Assembly (NCBI RefSeq): GCF_024124375.1
Contig: NZ_JAMXRZ010000002.1
Span: 55,819-119,818 of the forward strand
Length of the DNA: 64,000 nucleotides
Origin: Klenkia sp. PcliD-1-E
GTDB lineage: Bacteria > Actinomycetota > Actinomycetes > Mycobacteriales > Geodermatophilaceae
Direction: 5' to 3'
Positions 33,079-40,956 of the stretch are shown in pieces. The notes under the pieces are model-generated. The model was not told the origin of the DNA, did no database searches, and was given only the letters and a program-made list of their open reading frames with translations. Position numbers and translations under genes: made by a program. How positions within the stretch are numbered: the stretch's first letter is position 1; each line of letters opens with the position of its first letter.

Positions 33079-35132
33079 CCAGCACGCAGCAGCACCTGAC
33101 CCCGGTCGACCCGGCCCGCCTCACCGAGGTGCTCGACGGCCGCTGGGCGCACGTCCGCCGGGATGCCCGCGACCAGCTCGGCGAGCAGAAGTACGCCCCG
33201 GTGTACGGGGAGACCAACGCCGAGGCGCGGGAGCGGATCACCGGCCTGCTCAAGGACCTGGCGGCCACCGGGCGCACCCGGCTGGGCTTCCCGAAGGCCT
33301 ACGGCGGGGAGGACGACGCCGGCGCCTCGGTCACCTCGATCGAGATGCTCGCGTTCGGCGACCTGTCGCTGATGGTCAAGGCCGGGGTGCAGTGGGGCCT
33401 GTTCGGCGGCGCCGTGCAGCTGCTGGGCACCGAGCGGCACCACGCGGCCCACCTGCGGAAGATCATCGACGCCGACCTGCTCGGCTGCTTCGCGATGACC
33501 GAGACCGGCCACGGCTCGGACGTGCAGCAGCTGCGCACCACCTGCACCTACGACCCGGACACGCAGACCTTCGACCTGCACACCCCGCACGAGTCCGCCC
33601 GCAAGGACTACATCGGCAACGCGGCGAAGGACGGCCGGATGGCCGTCGTCTTCGCCCAGCTGATCACCCAGGGGAAGCGGCACGGCGTGCACGCCTGGCT
33701 GGTGCCCATCCGGGACGAGGCCGGCAACCCGGTGCCCGGCGTCACCATCGGCGACGACGGCCCGAAGGCCGGGCTGAACGGCGTGGACAACGGCCGGCTG
33801 TCCTTCGACCACGTCTCCGTGCCCCGCGACATGCTGCTGGACCGCTACGGCCAGGTCGCCGAGGACGGTACCTACACCTCCTCCATCGAGAACGAGACCC
33901 GGCGCTTCTTCACCATGCTCGGCACCCTGGTGCGCGGGCGGGTCAGCGTCGGCGGGTCGGCGGGCTCGGCCACCAAGCTGGCCCTGCAGATCGCCATCCG
34001 CTACGGAGAGAAGCGGCGCCAGTTCGCCGCCCCGGGCGAGGACCGCGAGATCGTGGTCAACGACTACCTGGTGCACCAGCGCAAGCTGCTGCCCGCGCTG
34101 GCCACGAGCTACGCGCTGCACTTCGCGCAGGAGGAGCTCACCTCCACCATGCACGACGTGCAGGGTGCAGAGACGGTCGACGAGGCCGCGCAGCGCGAGC
34201 TGGAGTCCCGCGCCGCCGGGCTGAAGGCCGCCAACACCTGGCACGCCACCCGGACCATCCAGATGTGCCGCGAGGCGTGCGGCGGCCAGGGCTACCTGGC
34301 GGAGAACCGGCTCCCGGCGCTCAAGGCCGACACCGACGTCTTCACCACCTTCGAGGGCGACAACACGGTCCTGCTGCAGCTGGTCGCCAAGGGCCTGCTC
34401 ACCGGCTACCAGGACTCCTTCGGGTCGCTGGACAGCTGGGGCAAGGCGCAGTTCGTCGCCGACCTGGTCAAGGAGACGGTGCTGGAGCGCACCGCCGCCC
34501 GCGGGCTGATCGCCCGGCTGGTGGACGCCGTCCCCGGCCGCGACGAGGAGGTCTCCCTGCTGGACCGCGGCTGGCAGCTGAAGATGTTCGAGGACCGCGA
34601 GAAGCACACCCTCGAGGGCGCGGCGAACCGGCTGCGCAAGGGCGCCGCGAACAAGTCGAACCGGCTGTTCGACGTCTTCAACGACGTGCAGGACCACGTG
34701 CTGCGGACGGCGACCACGCACATCGACCGGGTGGTGCTGGAGGCGTTCGTGGCCGCGGTCGACCGCACCGCCGACCCGGCCGCCCGGGCGCTGCTGGCCA
34801 AGCTCTGCGACCTCTACGCGCTCACCACCATCGAGGCCGACCGCGGGTGGTTCCTGGAGCACGGCCGGCTCACCCCGGCCCGGTCCAAGGCGGTGACCAG
34901 CACGGTCAACGCACTGCTCAAGGAGCTGCGGCCGTTCATGACCACGCTGGTCGACGGGTTCGCCATCCCCGACGCGTGGGTGCAGGCCCGCATCGTCACC
35001 GAGGAGGGCCCCCGCCAGGAGGTCATGGCCGCCGAGGACGCACGGGTGCGGGCGGCCGCGGCACCCGGCGACTCCGCCGTCGACACCCCCGACGCCACGG
35101 CGGTGGACCTGGAGATGGCACCGGCCCAGTAG
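33075..35132 (+). CDS. Acyl-CoA oxidase/dehydrogenase family flavoprotein (ACOX type)
   Basis: 685-residue flavoenzyme, close to peroxisomal acyl-CoA oxidase in length and motifs rather than to the roughly 390-residue dehydrogenases. Seen: SLMVKAGVQWGLFGGAVQLLGT, FAMTETGHGSDVQQLRTT (FAD contact, about residue 141), GRVSVGGSAGSATK, the catalytic Glu in FEGDNTVLLQLVAKGLL (about 425) and a long C-terminal helical domain. Reaction: FAD-linked formation of trans-2-enoyl-CoA with electrons passed to oxygen or ETF. Starts with ATG overlapping the TetR stop, so the regulator and enzyme are one unit opposite fadA2-fabG4-htdX, giving the first oxidation step of a beta-oxidation set. Confidence 0.88.
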   Translation: MTSTQQHLTPVDPARLTEVLDGRWAHVRRDARDQLGEQKYAPVYGETNAEARERITGLLKDLAATGRTRLGFPKAYGGEDDAGASVTSIEMLAFGDLSLMVKAGVQWGLFGGAVQLLGTERHHAAHLRKIIDADLLGCFAMTETGHGSDVQQLRTTCTYDPDTQTFDLHTPHESARKDYIGNAAKDGRMAVVFAQLITQGKRHGVHAWLVPIRDEAGNPVPGVTIGDDGPKAGLNGVDNGRLSFDHVSVPRDMLLDRYGQVAEDGTYTSSIENETRRFFTMLGTLVRGRVSVGGSAGSATKLALQIAIRYGEKRRQFAAPGEDREIVVNDYLVHQRKLLPALATSYALHFAQEELTSTMHDVQGAETVDEAAQRELESRAAGLKAANTWHATRTIQMCREACGGQGYLAENRLPALKADTDVFTTFEGDNTVLLQLVAKGLLTGYQDSFGSLDSWGKAQFVADLVKETVLERTAARGLIARLVDAVPGRDEEVSLLDRGWQLKMFEDREKHTLEGAANRLRKGAANKSNRLFDVFNDVQDHVLRTATTHIDRVVLEAFVAAVDRTADPAARALLAKLCDLYALTTIEADRGWFLEHGRLTPARSKAVTSTVNALLKELRPFMTTLVDGFAIPDAWVQARIVTEEGPRQEVMAAEDARVRAAAAPGDSAVDTPDATAVDLEMAPAQ

Positions 35133-35137
35133 GGAGA

Positions 35138-35160
35138 CCTGGTCGGCCCCCGCGACCAGG
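35138..35160. terminator. Hairpin after acyl-CoA oxidase gene
   Basis: Perfect 8-bp inverted repeat CCTGGTCG / CGACCAGG with a 7-nt loop, 6 bp after the stop codon. No T-run. Confidence 0.5.
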
Positions 35161-35200
35161 CCGTACGGGCGTCGTCGGGGTGACCCGTCATCCTGGGGCG

Positions 35201-35884
35201 GTGAGCGCCACCGCCGACGTCCTGCGCATCCCGGTGGCGGTGGACCTCGCCGCCGTCGTCGTCGGAGCCCTCACCGGTGGCCTGCTGGCCGCCCGTGAGG
35301 GCTTCGCGCTGTCCGGGGTGCTGCTGCTGGCGGTCACCGGCGGGCTCGGCGGCGGCCTCATCCGCGACGCGCTGATGGGCGTGCCGGCCGTGGCCGTCAC
35401 CAACCCGGCCTACCTGCCGACGGTCGGCGTCGCCGCGATGGTCACGTTCTTCTTCGCCGGCTGGCTCAACCGCACCACCGGCCTGCTCACCGGCCTCGAC
35501 GCGCTCACCCTGGGCTTCTTCACCGTCATCGGCGCCCAGAAGGCGCAGAACGCCGGGCTGCCGGTGGCCAGCGTGGTCTTCCTCGGCGTCGCGACGGCGG
35601 TCGGCGGAGCCGTCATCCGCGACGTGCTGCTGGCCCAGCGCGCCGACATCGTGCAGCCCGGCCCCTACAACGCCGTCGCCGCGCTCATCGGCGCCTCGCT
35701 GCTGGCGGTGCTGTCCGGTCCGCTGGACCTGCCGCTGCTCCCGGTCGCCGCCGCCACGATCGCGCTGGTGGCCGGGTTGCGGCTGCTGTCGGTGCGGCGG
35801 GGCTGGTCGGCACCGGTGGCGATCGACCTGCCACTGCGCGCGCGGACACGCTGGTCAGGACGTCGACGTCGCCCGGAGGGGTGA
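35201..35884 (+). CDS. UPF0126/TRIC-like membrane protein
   Basis: 227 residues with about seven helices. Two repeats of the PF03458 type are visible: one with ALTGGLLAAREGFALSGVLLLAVTGGLGGGLIRD split across the first three helices, and one with LTLGFFTVIGAQKA and GVATAVGGAVIRDVLL. The GGGLIRD/GGAVIRD kinks are the family signature. Members form trimeric cation-channel-like assemblies in prokaryotes; some have been proposed as glycine transporters. Start GTG 35201. Substrate not decidable. Confidence 0.85.
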   Translation: MSATADVLRIPVAVDLAAVVVGALTGGLLAAREGFALSGVLLLAVTGGLGGGLIRDALMGVPAVAVTNPAYLPTVGVAAMVTFFFAGWLNRTTGLLTGLDALTLGFFTVIGAQKAQNAGLPVASVVFLGVATAVGGAVIRDVLLAQRADIVQPGPYNAVAALIGASLLAVLSGPLDLPLLPVAAATIALVAGLRLLSVRRGWSAPVAIDLPLRARTRWSGRRRRPEG

Positions 35885-35950
35885 GCAAGGGGTCAAGTCC
35901 GGTGCACGGCTGCCGAAGGATGGGGCACAACCTGTCCCGGAAGGAGTGCC

Positions 35951-38260
35951 GTGCCGTACCCGCGCGTCCCGGCACGCCCCCGCAGCGGCCCCCCGGTGCC
36001 GGCGGTCGCCGCCGTCCTCGTGGTGGTCGTGGGCTTCCAGCTGGCCTCCTCCCTCGGGGACGCCGTCCTCGTCGACGTCTACGTCTCCAACCTGCTCCAG
36101 CTCGCCGCCGGGCTGACCGCGGCGGCGGCCTGCGCCTGGCGGTCGCGCACCGTCGCCGGTCGGGCCCGCTGGTCCTGGACCTGCCTGGCCGTCGGCACGG
36201 CGGCCTGGGCCGCGGGCCAGGCCTGGTGGTGCTGGGTGCAGATCGTCCAGCGCGGTGAGGCGCCCTTCCCGTCGGTGGCCGACGTCGGGTTCGTCGCCTT
36301 CCCGCTGCTGGCCGGCGCCGCGCTCCTGCTGACCCCCACCGGCGACGGCTCGACCGCCCGCTGGCGCCGGGCCCTGGACGCCGCCATGACCTCGGCCGCG
36401 GTCGGCCTGGTCAGCTGGGAGACCACGCTGGGCACGGTCGTGGCGATGAATGCCGGCAACGACCCGCTGGTCGCCGGGCTGCTCGTCGGCTACCCGGTGC
36501 TCGACGTGCTGCTCATCGTGCTGGGCACCCTCACCGTCGCCCGGGCGACCACCGCCCGGACGCCGCAGGTGCTGGTCACCCTGGGCCTGGTCGCCTTCGC
36601 CGTCTCCGACAGCGCGTTCGCCTACGTCGCCGCCGAGGGCGACTACGAGGGCAACCTGCTCGACCTGGGCTGGATCGCCGGTTTCCTCTTGGTCGCCCTG
36701 GCCGCCCTCTGCCCGCCCGGCGGCGCCGCGCCCGCCCGGGCCCGCCGCCGGGGGGACCGCGGCGGGGCGGACCTGCTGCTCTACGTCCCGGTCGCCGTCG
36801 CGTTCGCCGTCACCACGGTGCTGGCCTTCGGCGGCCGCCGGCTGGACGGGTGGGAGCTGCTCACCGCCGGCGTCGTCGTCGCCCTGCTGCTGGCCCGCCA
36901 GTGGCTGGCCCTGCGCGACAACGGCCGGCTGGCCACCGAGCTCGCCGCCCGCGAGGCGGAGCTGCGCCACCAGGCCTTCCACGACGCGCTGACCGGGCTG
37001 GCCAACCGCGCACTCTTCCTCGACCGGCTCGACCACGCCCTGCAGCTGCACGCCCGGGACCTGCGCCCGGTGGCGGTGGTCTTCCTCGACCTCGACGACT
37101 TCAAGGTCGTCAACGACACACTCGGCCACGCGGTCGGCGACGAGCTGCTGGTGCGGGTGGCCGAGCGGCTGCGCGGCGCCGTCCGGGCCGGGGACACCGT
37201 CGCCCGCCTCGGCGGCGACGAGTTCGCCGTCCTGCTGGAGGACGGCGGTGACCCCGTGCTGACCGCGGCCAAGGTCGCCGGGGCACTGGGCACGCCGTTC
37301 ACCCTGCGCGGCGACGTGGTCGACGTGCGGGCCAGCGTCGGCCTGTGCGAGCTGACCCCCGACGACCCGCCCCTGGCCGCCGACGAGCTGCTGGCCCGCT
37401 CCGACACCGCCATGTACGCCGCCAAGCGGTCGGGCAAGGACACCATCGTCTCCTGGAGCGCCGGCATGAGCCTGGCCGAGCTGCAGGACGAGGAGCTGCG
37501 GACGGCGCTGCGGGCCGCGGTGGCCGACCGCCGGGTGCGGCTGGCCTTCCAGCCGATCGTGGAGCTGGCGACCGGCCGCCTCTCGGGCCTGGAGGCCCTG
37601 GCCCGGTGGCGGCACGAGGACCGCGACGTGCCCCCGGACGTCTTCATCCCCCTCGCCGAGCGCGCGGGGCTGATGGGCCCGCTCACCGCCGACCTGCTCG
37701 AGGCCGCCTGCACCCGGCTGGCCGGGTGGAGCCGGGGCCGGGAGGAGCTGCTGGTCGTGCACGTCAACGTCGCCCCCAGCCAGCTGGTCGCCCCCGGTTT
37801 CGTCACGACGGTGGCCGACCTGGTCCGCCGGCACGACCTGCGCCCGGGCGCCCTGGTCCTGGAGATCACCGAGTCGGGCATCTTCGCCGACCTGGGCGCC
37901 GCCCGGACCACCGTCACCCAGCTGCGCCGCCTGGGCGTGGGCGTCTCCCTGGACGACTTCGGGGTCGGCTACTCCTCGCTGGCCCAGCTCAACGCCATGC
38001 CGCTGGACTCGGTCAAGATCGACCGCTCCTTCCTGGCCGGGGTGGACAACGACCCGCGGCAGGCCCGCTTCCTGCACGCCGTGCTGCGGCTGGCCGAGGA
38101 GATCGGGCTGCCGGTGGTGGCCGAGGGGGTGGAGCGCCCCGCCCAGCTGCACCTGCTGCGGGCGCTGGGCTGCCAGCACGCCCAGGGTTACCTGCTCGGC
38201 CGTCCGGTCGAGGCCGACGCCGTCCCGCCGCTGCTGGACGGGGTCGTCGTCCCGGCGTGA
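35951..38260 (+). CDS. Membrane GGDEF-EAL c-di-GMP enzyme
   Basis: 769-residue bifunctional c-di-GMP protein. Seen: about nine N-terminal membrane helices (residues about 18-320), a GGDEF domain with DALTGLANR, LDLDDFKVVNDTLGHAVGD and an intact LGGDEF (about residue 420), and an EAL domain with LEALARWRH (about 546), VNVAPSQL, LEITESGIF, DDFGVGYSSL, KIDRSF and AEGVE, all the metal and catalytic motifs being present. Both synthesis and hydrolysis look possible. GTG 35951 has AAGGAG close upstream. The stop codon is the first part of a strong hairpin. Confidence 0.93.
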   Translation: MPYPRVPARPRSGPPVPAVAAVLVVVVGFQLASSLGDAVLVDVYVSNLLQLAAGLTAAAACAWRSRTVAGRARWSWTCLAVGTAAWAAGQAWWCWVQIVQRGEAPFPSVADVGFVAFPLLAGAALLLTPTGDGSTARWRRALDAAMTSAAVGLVSWETTLGTVVAMNAGNDPLVAGLLVGYPVLDVLLIVLGTLTVARATTARTPQVLVTLGLVAFAVSDSAFAYVAAEGDYEGNLLDLGWIAGFLLVALAALCPPGGAAPARARRRGDRGGADLLLYVPVAVAFAVTTVLAFGGRRLDGWELLTAGVVVALLLARQWLALRDNGRLATELAAREAELRHQAFHDALTGLANRALFLDRLDHALQLHARDLRPVAVVFLDLDDFKVVNDTLGHAVGDELLVRVAERLRGAVRAGDTVARLGGDEFAVLLEDGGDPVLTAAKVAGALGTPFTLRGDVVDVRASVGLCELTPDDPPLAADELLARSDTAMYAAKRSGKDTIVSWSAGMSLAELQDEELRTALRAAVADRRVRLAFQPIVELATGRLSGLEALARWRHEDRDVPPDVFIPLAERAGLMGPLTADLLEAACTRLAGWSRGREELLVVHVNVAPSQLVAPGFVTTVADLVRRHDLRPGALVLEITESGIFADLGAARTTVTQLRRLGVGVSLDDFGVGYSSLAQLNAMPLDSVKIDRSFLAGVDNDPRQARFLHAVLRLAEEIGLPVVAEGVERPAQLHLLRALGCQHAQGYLLGRPVEADAVPPLLDGVVVPA

Positions 38261-38284
38261 CCTCCCCCGGTGGGGGGAGGTCAC
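38257..38284. terminator. Terminator hairpin overlapping the GGDEF-EAL stop
   Basis: 12-bp perfect stem GTGACCTCCCCC / GGGGGAGGTCAC with a 4-nt loop, containing the stop codon at 38258-38260. It separates the GGDEF-EAL gene from the degenerate EAL gene starting at 38301. Confidence 0.65.
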
Positions 38285-38300
38285 GGTCCAGGACCGTGCG

Positions 38301-39389
38301 GTGCCGGTCGATCAGACCTGCGTGACCGACCTGTACGAACCGACCGCCCGGACCGGCTGCCGTCCGCTGCTGGCCGACCCCGACGACCTCACCGTCGTGC
38401 ACTCCCCCGTCGTCGACCTCGCCGACGGCTCGGTGACCGGCTGGACGGCGGCCGCCCGCTTCCCCGGCACCGCCACCCCCGACGTCTGGTTCGCCGCCGC
38501 GCACGACGCCGGCCTGGCCGCCCCCCTGCAGGCCCTGCTGCTGCAGACCGCGCTGGCCCGCCGACCCGCCACCGGCCGGCTCCACGTCGCCGTCGACCCG
38601 TGGCTGCTGGGCGCCCCGGTCGTGCACACCGCCCTGCGCGTCCCGCTGGTCGGCGTCGTCCTGGAGCTCACCGACGCCAACGTCGACGACGAGGCCGCCC
38701 TGCTCCGCCGCTGCACGGTGCTGCGCGAGCGCGGCGCCGCCCTCGCGGTCCCCGCCGCGCTGCTGCACCGGCTGCCGCAGCTGCCGGCCGACGTCGTCCT
38801 GCTGCCCGCGCCCCTCGTCGCCGGGCTCGCCGGCGACGAGCGCCGGACGGCGATCGCCGTCGGCGTGGTGGCCTACGCGGCCGCGGCCGGGGCCACCGTG
38901 CTCGCCGACGGCGTGGAGACCGACGCCGAGCTGCAGGGCCTGCTCGAGGCCGGCGTGCACGCCGCGCGGGGATGGCTGGTCGGCCCGACCGCCGACGGCT
39001 ACGGGCCGGCCGCCCCCCGGGTGGTGCGCACCCTGCGGGACCGTGCCCTGCGCAGCGGCACCGACGCCACCGTGGCCGGGCTGCTCCGCCCGGTGCGCAC
39101 CTGGTCCCCCGGCCGGGACGACCGCCAGCTCACCCCGCCGGTGCTCGTCCTCGACGAGGCCGGCCACCCGGCCACCCTCTCGCTGGTCGACGCCCGCACC
39201 GGCGCCTGGTTCGAGGCACCGGTCCCGCTCGTGCTGCCCGTGGACACCCCCGTCGCCGAGGCGCTGCACCGGGCCCTGGCCCGCCGTCCGGCCCTGCGGT
39301 TCGACCCGGTGCCGTGCGCCGACGCCACCGGCGCGGTCGTCGGCCTGGTCCGGGTGGAGGACCTGGCCGGCGCCGCGGCGGCCCGCTGA
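38301..39389 (+). CDS. Degenerate EAL-domain protein with C-terminal CBS-like region
   Basis: About 362 residues. The N-terminal 230 residues follow an EAL fold plan: HSPVVDLADGSVTGWTAAARF stands where QPIVDLxTGxVxGxEALxRW occurs in active enzymes, and LADGVETDAELQGLLEAGVHAARGWLVG mirrors AEGVET...QGYLxG. The catalytic EAL Glu is replaced (GWTAA), the DDFG motif is missing and the metal ligands are not visible, so hydrolase activity is unlikely. The C-terminal part (PVLVLDEAGHPATLSLVDA, TPVAEALHRALAR, VVGLVRVEDL) resembles a CBS pair. Placed right after an active GGDEF-EAL gene, it may bind c-di-GMP or act as a protein partner. Confidence 0.7.
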   Translation: MPVDQTCVTDLYEPTARTGCRPLLADPDDLTVVHSPVVDLADGSVTGWTAAARFPGTATPDVWFAAAHDAGLAAPLQALLLQTALARRPATGRLHVAVDPWLLGAPVVHTALRVPLVGVVLELTDANVDDEAALLRRCTVLRERGAALAVPAALLHRLPQLPADVVLLPAPLVAGLAGDERRTAIAVGVVAYAAAAGATVLADGVETDAELQGLLEAGVHAARGWLVGPTADGYGPAAPRVVRTLRDRALRSGTDATVAGLLRPVRTWSPGRDDRQLTPPVLVLDEAGHPATLSLVDARTGAWFEAPVPLVLPVDTPVAEALHRALARRPALRFDPVPCADATGAVVGLVRVEDLAGAAAAR

Positions 39390-39392
39390 CCG

Positions 39393-40316
39393 CTACGCCG
39401 AGGCGTCGTCCAGGGCGGCGCGCTCGTCCTCGGACAGCCGCAGGTCCAGCATCGGCAGCAGGTCGGCCAGCTGCTCCACCGACCGGCCGCTGGCGATCGG
39501 CGCGACCACGGTCGGCCGGTCGGCCAGCCAGCGCAGGGCGACCGCGGACCCGGTGGTGCCGTGCGCGTCGGCGACCTGCGCCAGCGCGGCGAGCACCCGG
39601 TCGCCCTTCTCCCCCACGTAGGCCGACGCGCCCTTGGCCCGGGGCGAGTCGATGGTCTCCCCGGCCCGGTACTTCCCGGTCAGGAAGCCCTTGGCCAGCG
39701 AGAAGTAGGGCAGGGTGCCCAGCCCGCGGTCGGCGACGACGTCGCGCAGCTCGTCCTCGTAGACCGCCCGCTCCATGAGGTTGTAGTGCGGCTGCAGCGC
39801 CACGTAGGGCGACAGGCCCTGCTGCTGCTGGACGTCCAGGGCCTCGGTGAGCCGCTGCGCCGAGTAGTTCGACGCCGCCACGTGGCGGACCTTGCCGGCC
39901 TGAACCAGCTCGTCGAAGGCGGTGAGCGTCTCCTCCAGCGGCGTGGTCGGGTCGTCGTAGTGGGCGTAGTAGAGGTCGATGTGGTCGGTCTGCAGGTTGC
40001 GCAGCGACCGCTCGGCCGCGGCCCGGATCTCCGGCGCCGACAGCGGGTGCTCCTTGTCCCCGGGCGAGGCCTTGGTGGCCACGGTGACGCGGTCCCGCAT
40101 GCCGCGCTCGGCCATCCAGCGCCCCAGGATCTGCTCGGACAGGCCGTTGCCGTACATCTCGGCGCTGTCGACGAAGGGCGACTCGGTGCTGGGGACGGCG
40201 TCGGCGAAGCGGTCCAGCAGGGCCCAGGAGGTGGACTCGTCGGCCGTCCAGCCGAACACGTTGCCGCCGAAGCAGAGGTCGCTGACGGTCAGGTCGGTCC
40301 CGGGAAGTCGTGGCAT
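39393..40316 (-). CDS. Aldo/keto reductase
   Basis: 307-residue (alpha/beta)8 NADPH-dependent oxidoreductase. Seen: catalytic Asp and Tyr in VDSAEMYGNGLSE, Lys in VATKASPG, DLYYAHYDDPTTPLEE with the His following, VRHVAASNYSAQRL, and the C-terminal phosphate-binding APIASGRSVEQL. Closest in style to YajO/Gcy-type reductases acting on aldehydes. Start at ATG 40316 (MPRLPGTDLTVSDLCFGG) gives normal family length. It converges on the degenerate EAL gene with a 3-bp gap. Substrate not predictable. Confidence 0.92.
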   Translation of the reverse strand: MPRLPGTDLTVSDLCFGGNVFGWTADESTSWALLDRFADAVPSTESPFVDSAEMYGNGLSEQILGRWMAERGMRDRVTVATKASPGDKEHPLSAPEIRAAAERSLRNLQTDHIDLYYAHYDDPTTPLEETLTAFDELVQAGKVRHVAASNYSAQRLTEALDVQQQQGLSPYVALQPHYNLMERAVYEDELRDVVADRGLGTLPYFSLAKGFLTGKYRAGETIDSPRAKGASAYVGEKGDRVLAALAQVADAHGTTGSAVALRWLADRPTVVAPIASGRSVEQLADLLPMLDLRLSEDERAALDDASA

Positions 40317-40530
40317 GGAGCAACCATAAGGAGACCGCACGGGTGCCGCAGCGGGTCGCCTGGGTCGGTTGGGACGGAAAAAGCCCGAGAACACAGGCAT
40401 CTGACTGGCCATCCGGCCTCCTGGCATGGCAACGTGCCTGCCGTCCCCGGCCGTCGACCCCGTCGGCCGGCCTGCCCGCACCGGGGTGGACACCCCGACC
40501 GGGCCGACCCCAGCACCGAGAGGAACCACC

Positions 40531-40818
40531 GTGAACAAGGCCGAACTCGTCTCCGCCATCTCCAAGCGCGCCGACGTGCCCGCCGCCACCGTCGACTCCG
40601 TCATCGCCGCCATGGGCGAGGAGTTCGTGGACGCCCTCACCCGCGGCGACAAGATCGCCATCTCCGGCCTGCTGACCCTGGAGCGCTCCTCGCGCTCGGC
40701 GCGCACCGGCCGCAACCCGCAGACCGGCGAGACCATCGAGATCGCCGCCTCGAACACCGCCAAGCTGACCGCCGGCTCCAACCTGAAGAAGGCCGCCGCC
40801 GCCGTCCCGGTGAAGTGA
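40531..40818 (+). CDS. HU-family nucleoid DNA-binding protein (short form)
   Basis: 95 residues. Seen: start VNKAELVSAISKRADVPAATV, DNA-arm region with TGRNPQTGETIEIAAS, and AGSNLKKAAA at the end. HU dimers bend and compact DNA. Unlike the HupB/Hlp proteins of mycobacteria it has no long Lys/Ala-rich tail. Start GTG 40531 with GAGAGGAA upstream. The 214-bp gap between it and the divergent aldo-keto reductase gene presumably carries both promoters. The composite repeat copy B follows its stop. Confidence 0.92.
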   Translation: MNKAELVSAISKRADVPAATVDSVIAAMGEEFVDALTRGDKIAISGLLTLERSSRSARTGRNPQTGETIEIAASNTAKLTAGSNLKKAAAAVPVK

Positions 40819-40838
40819 CCCCCTCCGCTGCCCCCGCG

Positions 40839-40908
40839 CAGCGTTGACCAGGTCCCCTGGTCGAAGTCCGTCCCCCTGCACCAGCTCTGGTGCAGGGGGA
40901 CGGACTTC
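40839..40908. repeat. 70-bp composite palindromic repeat, copy B
   Basis: CAGCGTTG followed by a GACCAGG/CCTGGTC hairpin and a perfect 46-nt hairpin (40863-40908). Copy A at 28732-28801 has a hairpin of identical length differing at four positions; positions 12 and 35, which pair with each other, change together from T-A to C-G. Probably a dispersed element that also works as a terminator after the HU gene. Confidence 0.75.
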
Positions 40909-40956
40909 CGCGGGGCAGGATGAACCACTGTCGGACCCGCGGGGCAGGATGCGGGT

